Source: Pannonibacter sp051860505
GTDB lineage: Bacteria > Pseudomonadota > Alphaproteobacteria > Rhizobiales > Stappiaceae
Length of the DNA stretch: 64,000 bases
Assembly: GCF_051860505.1 (NCBI RefSeq)
Contig: NZ_JBHYDX010000002.1
Coordinates: 124,001 to 188,000 of the forward strand
Direction of reading: 5' to 3'
In this document: positions 43,858-53,086 of the stretch, piece by piece
Layout of the letters: each line of letters starts with the position of its first letter
Position numbering within the stretch: the stretch's first letter is position 1
Notes under the pieces: generated by a model
What the model was told of the DNA's origin: nothing
The model's database searches: none
What the model saw: the letters and a program-made list of their open reading frames with translations, nothing else
Program-made: the position numbers and the translations under genes

Positions 43858-45420
43858 TCAGCCCTCGCTAGCGTCTGCCTCCGGCTCGACATAGCGCGGG
43901 AAGGCCTGTTCCGGCTTGGTGATGGCCACGCCCGGCGCCAGCCGGCCGGCGGCGCCAAGCGTTGCAAAGCTGCGCTGGCCCGCCGGAACCTGCAGGCCAT
44001 CCAGCAGCTTGGAGGCCGCAAGCGGCGTCACCGGCTGGGCCAGGATCGCGATCTGGCGGATCACCTCGGCCGTGACATAGAGCACGGTGTTCATGCGCGC
44101 AGGATCGGTCTTCTTCAGCGCCCAGGGCTCTTGCGCGGCGAAATAGCGGTTCGCCTCGGCAACGCAAGCCCAGACGCAATTGAGCGCATGGTGGATCTCC
44201 TGCTTGCCGAATGCCGCGCGGCAGGTCTCCAGCATGGCGTCCGCCTGATCCAGCATCGCCTGGTCGGCCTCCGAGAACGCCCCCGGCTGCGGCAGCGCGC
44301 CATCGCAGTTCTTGGCGATCATCGACAGCGAGCGCGAGGCCAGGTTGCCAAGGTCATTGGCCAGATCCGCATTGATGCGGTTGACGATGGCCTCGTGGCT
44401 GTAGTTGCCGTCCTGCCCAAACGGCACTTCGCGCAGGAAGAAGTAGCGCGTCTGGTCGAGGCCGTAATGCTCGACCAGGTTGAACGGATCGATGACGTTG
44501 CCGACCGACTTCGACATCTTCTCGCCGCGGTTGAAGAGGAACCCATGGGCGAAGACGCGCTTGGGAAGCGGCACGCCGGCTGCCATCAGGAAGGCCGGCC
44601 AGTAGACCGCGTGGAAGCGGATGATGTCCTTGCCGATGACATGCACATCCGCCGGCCAGTAGGCCCACTTCGGATCGCTCTCATCCGGGAAACCGACGCC
44701 GGTGATGTAGTTGGTGAGCGCGTCGACCCAGACATACATCACATGCCGCTCGTCGTCCGGCACGGGGATGCCCCAGTCGAAGGTGGTGCGCGACACGGAC
44801 AGGTCCTTCAGGCCGCGGCTGACGAAGCTGACAATCTCGTTGCGGCGCTCCGACGGGCCGATGAAATCCGGGTTGGCCTCGTAATGAGCGAGAAGCCGAT
44901 CCTGATAGGCGCTGAGGCGGAAGAAATAGCTCTCCTCCTCGACCCATTCCACAGGCGTGCCCTGTGGGCCGTAGCGCACCCCGTCCGGGCGCAGCTCCGT
45001 CTCGCCTTCCTGATAATAGGCCTCGTCGCGGACCGAGTACCAACCCGAGTAGCTGTCCTTGTAGATGTCGCCATTGGCCAGCATCCGGCGCCAGATTTCC
45101 TGGCTCGACGTGTAGTGCCGCTCCTCGCTGGTGCGGATGAAGTCGTTGTTGGTGCAGCCGAGCGTCTCGACCATCGCGCGGAACCGGGCCGAGTTGCGAT
45201 CCGCCAGCTCGCGGGGCGTGATGCCTTCCTTGCGCGCCGTCTGCAGCATCTTCTGGCCGTGCTCGTCCGTACCGGTCAGGAAGAAAACATCCTTGCCGTC
45301 CAGCCGCTGGAACCGCGCCATGGCGTCCGTCGCAATCGCCTCATAGGCATGGCCGATATGCGGCACACCATTGGGATAGGAGATCGCGGTGGTGATGTAG
45401 TAGCGGGGCTTGTCGGTCAT
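43858..45420 (-). CDS. metG: Methionyl-tRNA synthetase
   Basis: MetG charges tRNA-Met. The 520-aa class Ia synthetase has the HIGH-type signature PNGVPHIGHAYEAIATDA (residues about 16-33), FLTGTDEHGQKM, the tryptophan-rich WVDALTNYITG and the KMSKS loop EKMSKSVGNVIDP. It lacks the C-terminal tRNA-binding (EMAP-like) domain, like other alphaproteobacterial enzymes of this length. It lies between holB and tatD. Confidence 0.97.
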   Translation of the reverse strand: MTDKPRYYITTAISYPNGVPHIGHAYEAIATDAMARFQRLDGKDVFFLTGTDEHGQKMLQTARKEGITPRELADRNSARFRAMVETLGCTNNDFIRTSEERHYTSSQEIWRRMLANGDIYKDSYSGWYSVRDEAYYQEGETELRPDGVRYGPQGTPVEWVEEESYFFRLSAYQDRLLAHYEANPDFIGPSERRNEIVSFVSRGLKDLSVSRTTFDWGIPVPDDERHVMYVWVDALTNYITGVGFPDESDPKWAYWPADVHVIGKDIIRFHAVYWPAFLMAAGVPLPKRVFAHGFLFNRGEKMSKSVGNVIDPFNLVEHYGLDQTRYFFLREVPFGQDGNYSHEAIVNRINADLANDLGNLASRSLSMIAKNCDGALPQPGAFSEADQAMLDQADAMLETCRAAFGKQEIHHALNCVWACVAEANRYFAAQEPWALKKTDPARMNTVLYVTAEVIRQIAILAQPVTPLAASKLLDGLQVPAGQRSFATLGAAGRLAPGVAITKPEQAFPRYVEPEADASEG

Positions 45421-45507
45421 CAGGGTCGGGCGCTTTCAGCGAGGGGCGGACAGGTATCGGAGTAGGACCGGGCAAAGATCAGCGGCGGCGACGCGTTGGA
45501 GAAACGC

Positions 45508-46581
45508 TCAACCCGGCATTCGCATGACTTCGGAAAAGCTCCGGAACACGTCGATCACAACCTGTTTCTTGTCGAGATTGAGCGCTTCGGCATCAGCCGC
45601 CGCGCGGCCCATCTTTTCCCATACCTCCGTCCACCTGACAAGCCGGGTGGGCACTGCAGCATCAGCGCCCCGGAGCCGCCGGTGCAGCCAGTCGCGGGCG
45701 ACGGAGAGGAACGCCTCCCAGTTGTCGGTCTGCCCCCGCGCGGCCACCAGATCGGCAAAGGCATGTAGCTTGATCACATCGATTTGCGGCAGTCGCTCTG
45801 CCATGGCGAGAAAGCCCCGGTTCACGGCCAGCCCCTGCCCGTCCATCAACAGCAAGGCGGAGCGCAGGCTGCCATCGGCGAACCGGGCTATGTCGGCGAG
45901 CGTCTCGGCATCCGGAGCCGTTCCAGTGATGGCCGGCAGCGCCCTGGCAAGCTCGGACTGGTTGAGCGGCGCAAGATCAAGACGACGGCAGCGCGAGCGG
46001 ATCGTCGGCAGCAGGCGTCCGGGCGCATGCGAGAGAACCAGGAACAGCGAGTTCGCAGGTGGCTCCTCCAGGATCTTCAGGAGCGCATTGGCTGAGGACG
46101 CATTCATGTCATCGGCCGCGTCGACGATACAGATGCGCCAGCCGGCACCTGAGGCCGTGGTGCCGAAGAACGACACGGTGCGGCGCACTTCTTCCACCGG
46201 CAGCGCCTGCTTGAAGCGCTTGCCCTTGTCATCCCAGGGACGGCGCAGATGCAGGATATTGGGATGGGCACCGGCCGCCACCTGCCGCGCCACAGGATGC
46301 TCCGGCGCAACGGCCAGGCTTTCGACGGCTGCCACGACCGGTGAGAACCGGTCGGGATGAGCCAGCGCAAAGCGGGCGAAGCGAAACGCCAGCGTCGCCT
46401 TGCCGATCCCCTTCGGCCCGCCGATCAGCCAGGCATGATGAAACCGCTGCGACCCGTAGGCCGCAACCAGTTCGCGCTCCACGGCATCATGACCGAACAG
46501 CGTCATCTGCGCACGCGGCAGCGCCACGCCGTCGATCTCGTCGATTTCAGGCGCTGCCTCTATGACCTGGACCCTAGCCAT
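45508..46581 (-). CDS. holB: DNA polymerase III delta-prime subunit
   Basis: HolB is the stator subunit of the clamp loader. The 357-aa AAA+ protein has HHAWLIGGPKGIGKATLAF (Walker A region), CIVDAADDMNASSANALLKILEEPPANSLFL split as VDAADDMN and ALLKILEEPP, and SRCRRLDLAPL (the SRC motif). The usual zinc-binding cysteines between them are absent. The start at MARVQVIEAAPEIDEI (46581) overlaps the tmk stop by eight bases; the longer upstream frame lies within tmk and is not coding. Confidence 0.94.
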   Translation of the reverse strand: MARVQVIEAAPEIDEIDGVALPRAQMTLFGHDAVERELVAAYGSQRFHHAWLIGGPKGIGKATLAFRFARFALAHPDRFSPVVAAVESLAVAPEHPVARQVAAGAHPNILHLRRPWDDKGKRFKQALPVEEVRRTVSFFGTTASGAGWRICIVDAADDMNASSANALLKILEEPPANSLFLVLSHAPGRLLPTIRSRCRRLDLAPLNQSELARALPAITGTAPDAETLADIARFADGSLRSALLLMDGQGLAVNRGFLAMAERLPQIDVIKLHAFADLVAARGQTDNWEAFLSVARDWLHRRLRGADAAVPTRLVRWTEVWEKMGRAAADAEALNLDKKQVVIDVFRSFSEVMRMPG

Positions 46582-47224
46582 GTCCAGCCAGCCCCAGGCG
46601 GGCTTCCACCGCCCGCCAGATCGCGTCTTCGACCGAGGCGACATCGCCGGTTCCGTCGACAACGGTGACCCGTTCGGGTTGCGCCTCCGCCAGTTCCAGA
46701 AACAGCGCCCGCCGACGTTCATGCACGGCAAGCGTATCAGCTTCGAACCGGTCCGGCGCGGTGCCGGCAGGATTGTGGCTGCGCGCCTCAACACGCTTCA
46801 GTCCGATTTCAGCGGGAATATCGATCAGGATGGTAAGATCCGGGACCAGGCCTGCCGTGGCAGCAAGTTCGAGCAGATCCAGCATCTGGCCGTCAACGCC
46901 GGCTTCTCCCTGATAGACCCGGGTCGAATCGGCGTAGCGATCGCACAGCACCCAGGACCTTGCGTCCAGCGCCGGGCGGATCGTGGCATCGACATGGTCA
47001 GCACGGGCGGCGGCAAACAGCATCGCTTCACCGCGCGGCCCGAGGCTCTTGGCCTTGCCGGACAAGAGCACCTCGCGGATCATTTCCGCCCCGGGCGAGC
47101 CGCCAGGTTCACGCGTCACGGTGACGGCCACACCGGCCTTTTCCAGCCGCTCGCGCAACCGGCGGATCTGCGTCGACTTGCCCGCGCCCTCGCCGCCCTC
47201 AAAGGTAATGAACCTGCCGCGCAC
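46574..47224 (-). CDS. tmk: Thymidylate kinase
   Basis: Tmk phosphorylates dTMP to dTDP. The protein has FITFEGGEGAGKSTQIRRL (P-loop), VTREPGGSPGAEMIREV, the DRYADSTRVYQG motif and a LID region with RSHNPAGTAPDRFEA. The GTG at 47224 is preferred (216 aa) because AGAGG lies five bases upstream and homology starts there; an ATG at 47260 would give 228 aa without a ribosome-binding site. It sits between the carboxypeptidase gene and holB. Confidence 0.94.
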   Translation of the reverse strand: MRGRFITFEGGEGAGKSTQIRRLRERLEKAGVAVTVTREPGGSPGAEMIREVLLSGKAKSLGPRGEAMLFAAARADHVDATIRPALDARSWVLCDRYADSTRVYQGEAGVDGQMLDLLELAATAGLVPDLTILIDIPAEIGLKRVEARSHNPAGTAPDRFEADTLAVHERRRALFLELAEAQPERVTVVDGTGDVASVEDAIWRAVEARLGLAGHG

Positions 47225-47265
47225 CCTGACCTCTTGCCTGCAACGCATCCCGCGCCGCATTTCAT

Positions 47266-48531
47266 TTACATCCAGCCGAACAACAACTCGGTGACGCCGT
47301 TGAGCGCCCGCTCGCCCAGGCTTCCCTGCGGCACAGCAGCGCCCGTCACGACAGGTGCCCGGTAGACAACCGCATCATCAGGCCCGATCACCCGCAACTC
47401 GCCGACTGTCGCGCCTTCCTGCACCGGAGCAACAAGCGGCCCGGAATAGACGAGGCGCAGCCGGTAGCCCATGCTTCCACCGAGCGGCAGCAGTACCGCG
47501 ATCCTGTCCTTGGCCACAAGAGGCACAACGCCGGCAATCCCCCCGAACACCCGCGCCTCGCCAACCTTTGCGCCTGCATCATACAGCAGCTCGGTCGCAA
47601 AACTGTCCCAGGCGACATCTGCAAGTTCCTTGAGTGCCGTCAGGCGCGCCTTGTCCGTCGGCAATCCCGCCAGCACACCGACAATGCGCCGCCCGTCCCG
47701 CTCGACCGTGATCAGACCTGAAAACCCGTCCCGTTCCGACTGCCCGCCACCAAACCCGTCAAGGCCTCGGATCTCGCCGAGAAACGGGCTCTTGTTGCGC
47801 TGGAAAATGTTGTTCCAGGTAAACTCGGGCCGGGTGAACAGCTCAAGCTGGTCCGGATGTTGCTGCAACAGATAACGGCCGAGGGTCGCCAGATCTCGTG
47901 CAGTCACCTGAGATGAATCGCCATCTAGGCCTGTCGCACTGGCAAAACGCGATCCGTTCAGGCCAATCTGCGTGCCGAAGGCCGTCATCCGGGCAGCAAA
48001 TGCAGCGTCCGATCCTGACAGGCCTTCGGCCAGAACCAGGGCAGCATCATTGGCATTGTGGATGATCAGGCCTGCGAGCAGGTCGGCAACCGAAATCTGG
48101 CTTTTCACTGCCGCAAACATGGTCGCGCCTCGCGACGGCGCCCCACCCGTGCGCCAGGCGTGTTCGCTGACGGTGTAGAGCGTATCTGGCGCAATCTCGC
48201 CCTTTGCCAGCGCATCGAACACCACCGCTGCGGTCATGATCTTGGCGATCGACCCCGGCGCAAAGGGCTTGTCCGCGTCCTTGGCAAAAAGCAGCGTGTC
48301 CGCTGACAGATCCTGAAGATAGGCGACCGGCGCCTTTGTGGAGACGACATCGGCGGCGACAGCGGCTGGCGGGGCCGACAGGACCAGACCGCAAAGCAAA
48401 AGCCTCACGGCCAGGCGCTGAAAAGACGCCCATGTGCCGGAACCGTTTGCGTTGCGGAGAACGTTGCTTGCGCGGGCTGTCAGGCGGCCCGAGCCGCCCG
48501 GTATCAGGTTCGCGAACCGCTGACGTGCCAA
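47266..48531 (-). CDS. D-alanyl-D-alanine carboxypeptidase family protein (divergent active site)
   Basis: A protein of about 421 aa of the peptidase S11 (DacA/DacC) family, exported through a hydrophobic signal (RLAVRLLLCGLVLSAPPAAVA). The SxxK box is intact in APGSIAKIMTAAVV. The second motif, normally SxN, reads IIHNANDAAL (N-A-N). The KTG box region reads GLDGFGGGQSERDGFSG, so Lys-Thr-Gly is replaced by Gly-Gly-Gly. A C-terminal beta-sandwich for membrane association follows (about 330-400). Penicillin-binding and carboxypeptidase activity are therefore doubtful. The TTG at 48531 follows GGGGGGAG; a TTG at 48573 is the alternative. It lies between rlpA and tmk. Confidence 0.82.
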   Translation of the reverse strand: MARQRFANLIPGGSGRLTARASNVLRNANGSGTWASFQRLAVRLLLCGLVLSAPPAAVAADVVSTKAPVAYLQDLSADTLLFAKDADKPFAPGSIAKIMTAAVVFDALAKGEIAPDTLYTVSEHAWRTGGAPSRGATMFAAVKSQISVADLLAGLIIHNANDAALVLAEGLSGSDAAFAARMTAFGTQIGLNGSRFASATGLDGDSSQVTARDLATLGRYLLQQHPDQLELFTRPEFTWNNIFQRNKSPFLGEIRGLDGFGGGQSERDGFSGLITVERDGRRIVGVLAGLPTDKARLTALKELADVAWDSFATELLYDAGAKVGEARVFGGIAGVVPLVAKDRIAVLLPLGGSMGYRLRLVYSGPLVAPVQEGATVGELRVIGPDDAVVYRAPVVTGAAVPQGSLGERALNGVTELLFGWM

Positions 48532-48600
48532 AGCTCCCCCCTTCGCCCAGCCGCGGCTGTCATAGCCCGACAATTCCCGGCTTCAACCTGCCGGGTAAGT

Positions 48601-49992
48601 TTAGCGGTTCAGGACGTTCAGGGGAACTGCACTCGCCTCAAATGCGCCAAAGGCCGAATGCGCGGAACTGATCCGGTCATTGGCCGCGTAGGACGAGATA
48701 GCGCCGCCCAGCAACAGGTTGCGCGGTCCGCTGCCCGACGGCTGAAGGCCCTCGAACGGCGACTGCACCGGCTGGGGAGCATAGGCTGCAGGCTGCTGCA
48801 AGCCCTGCGCCGGCAGGTGCACCGGCAGCGTACCGAGCGTCTGCGGCGGCGTCCCGAGGGCCGGGGCCGCAGACGGTGCGCTGTCATAGGAGACCGGCGC
48901 CAGACCTGCCGATGGCAGTACCGCAGCCGGCGCCGCCTGGTACTGCCCGGAAGTCATGGCCGGAGAGGCCGATGCCACCATCACCGGAGACCCGCCGACT
49001 TCATAGACGGAGGCCGGATCGAAGGCCACCTGATACGCCGGATTGGAAACGGGGGTGGATCCAGACGCACTGGCAACAGCAACGGACGCTGGAATCAGGA
49101 ACGGCCTTGGAGCCGGAGCCCGAATACCGCCTGTGGACGCAGCAGCCCCAAGCGTGTCTGCGGCAGATGCCATCAGCACCGGAGCGGCAATAGCAGGGGC
49201 AACGGCTGCCGGCGGCGGCGTTGCCTGGGCAATCATAGTGCCCGGCATTGTGCCACCCGGCGTGACGGCGTCCGGGCCGTTGTAGGACGCCATGAGGAAC
49301 GCTTCGTCCCGGCCATGCAGCGGAGCGCGACCGACGTATTCGACCTTGACCTTGGCAACACCCGCCGCCTTGGTGCCGAGCATCTTGGCAACACGCTGCG
49401 ACAGGTCGATCTCGCGGTTGCCATGGAAAGGTCCGCGATCATTGACACGCACGATCATGGAGCGGCCATTGGCCACATTCGTCACCCGCGCATAGGACGG
49501 CAACGGCATGGTCGTATGAGCTGCGGTCAGCGCATTGCGGTCGAAGATCTCGCCATTGGCTGTCTTGCGGCCATGGAAGGCTTCGCCGTACCAGGAGGCA
49601 AAACCCGTTTTCTTGTAGTTCGGGTCTTCCTTTGGATAGTACCAGCGCCCAGCCACCTTGTAGGGCTTGCCAGTGACATCCCGGCCGCCGCCTTTCGGCA
49701 CGGCCTGTCCGTCCGCAACGATACGCGGGCTGGCCTTCACCCCGTATTTTGATTCAGGAAAATACTCGCTGGAACGTTTCTTGGGCGGGGCCGAAGCGCA
49801 GCCGGCCAAAGCCAGCGCTGCAGCGACCGCAACCAGGATCCCGGATGTCACCCGGCGACGCGCAGGCCGACAGGATCCGCCAAAGCTCGGATCAGCCGGG
49901 GACACAGATCCGGCATCGTGGCCACCTGCGGCTGCCCCAGTCAGATCGGTCCCGGAAGTCGGGGTCAGTCGGCTCACGCCAATCCCTTGCAT
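48601..49992 (-). CDS. rlpA: RlpA-like septal lytic transglycosylase, lipoprotein
   Basis: A 463-aa protein with a lipobox LALAGCASAP (Cys about 64) after a hydrophobic stretch, so a lipid-anchored envelope protein. The double-psi beta-barrel RlpA domain is clear: GFASWYGEAFHGRKTANGE, ALTAAHTTMPLPSYARVTN, VRVNDRGPFHGNREIDLS. The remaining 240 residues are a low-complexity Ala/Pro/Val-rich tail with no SPOR domain visible. RlpA cleaves naked glycan strands at division sites. The start is uncertain, because the signal sequence is far from the first ATG; a start nearer RPARRRVTSGIL is possible. Confidence 0.86.
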   Translation of the reverse strand: MQGIGVSRLTPTSGTDLTGAAAGGHDAGSVSPADPSFGGSCRPARRRVTSGILVAVAAALALAGCASAPPKKRSSEYFPESKYGVKASPRIVADGQAVPKGGGRDVTGKPYKVAGRWYYPKEDPNYKKTGFASWYGEAFHGRKTANGEIFDRNALTAAHTTMPLPSYARVTNVANGRSMIVRVNDRGPFHGNREIDLSQRVAKMLGTKAAGVAKVKVEYVGRAPLHGRDEAFLMASYNGPDAVTPGGTMPGTMIAQATPPPAAVAPAIAAPVLMASAADTLGAAASTGGIRAPAPRPFLIPASVAVASASGSTPVSNPAYQVAFDPASVYEVGGSPVMVASASPAMTSGQYQAAPAAVLPSAGLAPVSYDSAPSAAPALGTPPQTLGTLPVHLPAQGLQQPAAYAPQPVQSPFEGLQPSGSGPRNLLLGGAISSYAANDRISSAHSAFGAFEASAVPLNVLNR

Positions 49993-50685
49993 ACTGCCGT
50001 CCCACTCATCACGCGTCTGGCGGCCCCAGGCTTACGCGGTCCATTTCGCCGTTGATCGGCTCTTGTCTCGCGGTCGTGGCACAGATCCCGTTCCCGTCGC
50101 ATCCCGGTGGACATAAACTCGAACGGTTGCGCTCACGCAACAGCCGCATCCCGCCCCCGCAGAATGCTGCTGATCGCAGTTAACGCTATAGTCGTTACCC
50201 GATCCTTACCGCTCCGCCAAGTGCCCAAATCACCGCACGGCCTTGGCCGAGGCAACCAGCCGGCAGAAACCTGTTCAGCCGGCCTGCCAGGTCCAGGTTC
50301 GGGAGCACCAATCTCCCGACGTCCCTGGCCGCAAGGCCGTCTTTGCCCCCGGGCTGGCCGACTCAGATGCCAAGACCGGTTACCGCTGCCACCCGGTCAG
50401 CCACCTGGTCCACCAGTCCACCCGACAAGGCCGCCGCGCGGCGTGGCTGCGAACCGTCCGGAGTGTGATGGCCGTCACACTCCGGTCCGGATGTCCGGTG
50501 CTACCAAGATGTCACTGCAGCAGGCCGCCCCGCCGCGCTGCAGGCTGGGCCCCTCCCGGCACCGGCCGTCGACCCGACCCCTGCCCACAGTTCATGGGTC
50601 GACGGCCCCCTCCCCATCGCATCCCCATCTTAAGCCACCCCCTCCGCTTGACATTCCCGCGCAAAGGCGAGAAACGGAAAACAAC
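49993..50685. other. Intergenic region upstream of rlpA and tRNA-Ser
   Basis: No gene could be supported in about 690 bases; the open frames here have unlike composition and two run through tRNA-Ser. Promoters for rlpA (leftward) and tRNA-Ser (rightward) must lie here, but no clear boxes were identified. Confidence 0.4.
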
Positions 50686-50775
50686 GGAAGAGTGGCCGAG
50701 TGGTTTAAGGCACCGGTCTTGAAAACCGGCGAGCGTGAGAGCGTTCCGTGGGTTCGAATCCCACCTCTTCCGCCA
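50686..50775 (+). tRNA. tRNA-Ser (anticodon TGA)
   Basis: A 90-nt class II tRNA with long variable arm. The acceptor GGAAGAG pairs with CTCTTCC before GCCA; the anticodon stem-loop is CCGGT-CTTGAAA-ACCGG with anticodon TGA; the variable arm is CGAGCGTGAGAGCGTTCCG-like; the T arm is GTGGG-TTCGAAT-CCCAC. Confidence 0.97.
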
Positions 50776-51069
50776 TTCCGCCTCCGATGTCATCCCGCCC
50801 CGTCCCGAACTTGGCTGATAGTCCAAGGTTTGCGCCGGATGTTCGTCTCGCGCTGTCCGATGCGGTCTCAGCAAGTCCACATCACCTGCGGGCACAGTGT
50901 GGGCACCGGTCCGGAAAAATGCGGGCATGGGGCGGAGGGTTGGATTGCACAGCAACGCCACGATCGAGAAGGCGACGGCCACGGACTAGCCTCTGAAGAT
51001 GGCAGATGGGCACAGTCTGCGTCCATATCCGGCGCGCGCAATATCCAGGCTTCCAGTTGACAGCCCTCG

Positions 51070-51468
51070 TCAGAGATGATGGCTGCGCCGCCTCTCGACC
51101 TTGAACAGGAGCACGAGGGAAGCCGTCAGCAGGAGGGCTGCGTTGAACGGGTGAAAGGCAAGTGCCGCAGGCCCCGCCGCGCCCAGCAGCACCTGCAGGA
51201 TGTACAGTCCGAAGATCACCCCTGCCCACCAGCCAAACCCGCGCAGGTGACGAAAAGCTGCGGCCCCGACGACAAGAACAATCAGGGGCAAGGCAATAAG
51301 GGTGCCCAGCGTGCTGTGCATCGCCCAGGACTGACCACCGAACAAGGCCTGTCCGGCAAGCAGGAACTGCCCCGCAATCATTGCTGGCAGAAGCCGCGCC
51401 GACCAGAGAAAAACCGCCGGTGTGCCACGGTCAAGGTGCTGGAGCGTGTCGTGCTTGAGACTGGTCAT
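51070..51468 (-). CDS. Small integral membrane protein, 132 aa
   Basis: Four hydrophobic helices (about residues 20-45, 50-72, 80-98, 104-124) with conserved-looking His residues in WAMHSTLGTL and LAFHPFNAALLL, which could bind haem or quinone; the family is not certain (DUF6220-like is one possibility). It begins three bases after the neighbouring flavodoxin-fold oxidoreductase ends, so both are in one transcript under the divergent LysR regulator. A membrane redox partner role is an inference. Confidence 0.65.
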   Translation of the reverse strand: MTSLKHDTLQHLDRGTPAVFLWSARLLPAMIAGQFLLAGQALFGGQSWAMHSTLGTLIALPLIVLVVGAAAFRHLRGFGWWAGVIFGLYILQVLLGAAGPAALAFHPFNAALLLTASLVLLFKVERRRSHHL

Positions 51469-51471
51469 GGG

Positions 51472-52074
51472 TCAGACCCCCTCATTTTGCAGGATCGACG
51501 GTGAAGCCGTGACGGGCACCGGAACCCAAGCGGCGAAGCGCTTCAGCGCGGCAACATAGTGTGCAGCGGCGTCCGCAAGGGCCCCGTCCGACAGGTGCCC
51601 CGCTGCAAACAGGATGTGAGGCGCGTGCCAAGGCAATCCGCACCGATGGGCCATGGCTTTCAGCGGCGTCAGGATTTCGCCGATCGTATAGTGGTTCCGG
51701 CCGCCGGGCCCATAGGCTTCGGCGACATTGCCGGCAGTCGCGGCAATCATCAGCGGCGTCCCGGTGAGCCGGGCCCCTTCTGTGTCTGCCCTGACATAAT
51801 ACATGCGCGTCAGAACCGCATCCTGCCATGCCTTGAGGAGCGCCGGGGTCGAGTACCACTGGACCGGGAACTGCAGCACGATGCGGGAAGCGCCAAGCAG
51901 CATCTCAGCTTCTGCGGCGCCATTGGTAAACATGTCGATCTGACCGCTGGGATAGCGCGCCTGCATGTCGACGACGTCGGTATCGGGCAGTTGCCGCGCC
52001 GCCGCCGCAAGGGCTGCATTTGCCCTCGATTTGGTAATGTCCGGATGAAAGAGAAGAATGAGGGTCTTGTTCAT
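51472..52074 (-). CDS. NAD(P)H-dependent quinone oxidoreductase, flavodoxin fold
   Basis: A 200-aa protein of the NQO1/KefF/YwrO flavodoxin-like family, reducing quinones or similar electrophiles with NAD(P)H through FMN or FAD. Seen: LILLFHPDITKSRANAAL (phosphate loop with HPD), RIVLQFPVQWYSTPALLKAW (the conserved FP.QWYS.P), and ATAGNVAEAYGPGGRNHYTIGE (the T.G....Y.......T..E motif). The upstream region is shared with a divergent LysR-type gene, the usual set-up for an inducible detoxification operon. Confidence 0.9.
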   Translation of the reverse strand: MNKTLILLFHPDITKSRANAALAAAARQLPDTDVVDMQARYPSGQIDMFTNGAAEAEMLLGASRIVLQFPVQWYSTPALLKAWQDAVLTRMYYVRADTEGARLTGTPLMIAATAGNVAEAYGPGGRNHYTIGEILTPLKAMAHRCGLPWHAPHILFAAGHLSDGALADAAAHYVAALKRFAAWVPVPVTASPSILQNEGV

Positions 52075-52165
52075 GTCTGCCTCCTGCTTGTCTGTGATGG
52101 CTGAAGGCTAGAGGCAGGATGAAAATCACTCCAATCAATGATCGATATATGCCATTATCTGTTTC

Positions 52166-53074
52166 ATGAATTTAAGATCCATCGATCTCAACCTTCTTGT
52201 CATTCTCGATGCCCTGCTTGATGAGGCGCATGTCTCGCGTGCGGCGCAAAGGCTGAACCTGTCGCAGCCAGCCGTTTCGAGTGCGCTGCAGCGTTGCCGG
52301 CATCTCTTTGGGGATGATTTGCTGGAACGGGGCCGGGGCGGAATGCTGCGGACGCCGCGCGGTGAAGCCCTGCGTGCCCCGCTCAAGTCGGTTCTGGCCG
52401 GGATACAGGGTCTGACCGGCCCGCAGGATGTCCCCTTGCAGGACATCGAGCGAACGGTCCGCATCACGACCGCCGATCTTCCGGCCGCCATGATGACCGG
52501 TCTGCTGCTGGAAAAATTACGGCAATCCGCCCCGGGGATTACAGTCATCATCCAGCCCTGGCATGGATCGGGCGCGGCAGTCTCAGCGCTGATCAATGGC
52601 GATGCGGATCTGGCGATCACCGTGTTCATGTCCGAGCCCGACGACATCATGCGCGTGACGCTGCTGCAGGAGACCTACGTTGTTGCCATGCGCAAGGGGC
52701 ATCCGGCTCAAGGCCATCTGGATCTGGAAACATGGCTTGCCTGGCCACATGTCACGGTCTCCGGGCGCGGCGATCATCGCACCCCGGTCGATGCACAATT
52801 GGCGGCCTTGGGGCTGAGCCGCCGGGTCGGGCTCGTTGTTCCAACTTTCCAGCTTGTTCCTGATCTCCTGATGCGAACCGATTTTCTGGCGCTGCTGCCC
52901 AGCCACAGCTTTGCCCGGCACAAGGATGGCAACCTCGTCGGTGCAACGCCGCCGATTGCCGTCGATGGCTTTCCGCTTCACCTCGCCTGGCACAGGCGGC
53001 AAGCTGGTGATCAGGTGATCACCCATGTGATTGCCACGATCCGGGAAATTTTCCGGGAGATTGCTGCAGGCTGA
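52166..53074 (+). CDS. LysR family transcriptional regulator
   Basis: A 302-aa LysR-type regulator. The N-terminal winged helix is NLRSIDLNLLVILDALLDEA then HVSRAAQRLNLSQPAVSSAL, similar to the NodD/LeuO-like branch; the effector-binding domain covers about residues 90-295. It is divergent from the quinone-reductase operon with a 91-base gap that contains AT-rich partial dyads (ATCAATGATCGATATAT), where it probably binds. Its inducer is unknown. Confidence 0.9.
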   Translation: MNLRSIDLNLLVILDALLDEAHVSRAAQRLNLSQPAVSSALQRCRHLFGDDLLERGRGGMLRTPRGEALRAPLKSVLAGIQGLTGPQDVPLQDIERTVRITTADLPAAMMTGLLLEKLRQSAPGITVIIQPWHGSGAAVSALINGDADLAITVFMSEPDDIMRVTLLQETYVVAMRKGHPAQGHLDLETWLAWPHVTVSGRGDHRTPVDAQLAALGLSRRVGLVVPTFQLVPDLLMRTDFLALLPSHSFARHKDGNLVGATPPIAVDGFPLHLAWHRRQAGDQVITHVIATIREIFREIAAG

Positions 53075-53086
53075 AGCAGGGTATCT

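Noticed and set aside
50512..50982. Minus-strand frame containing WDSNPRNALTLAGFQDRC
   Set aside because: This is the well-known spurious translation of a tRNA-Ser gene (50686-50775).
50776..51069. A possible gene remnant on the minus strand between tRNA-Ser and the small membrane protein
   Set aside because: The frame has no recognisable domain, no ribosome-binding site and merges into the tRNA; nothing supports it as a gene.
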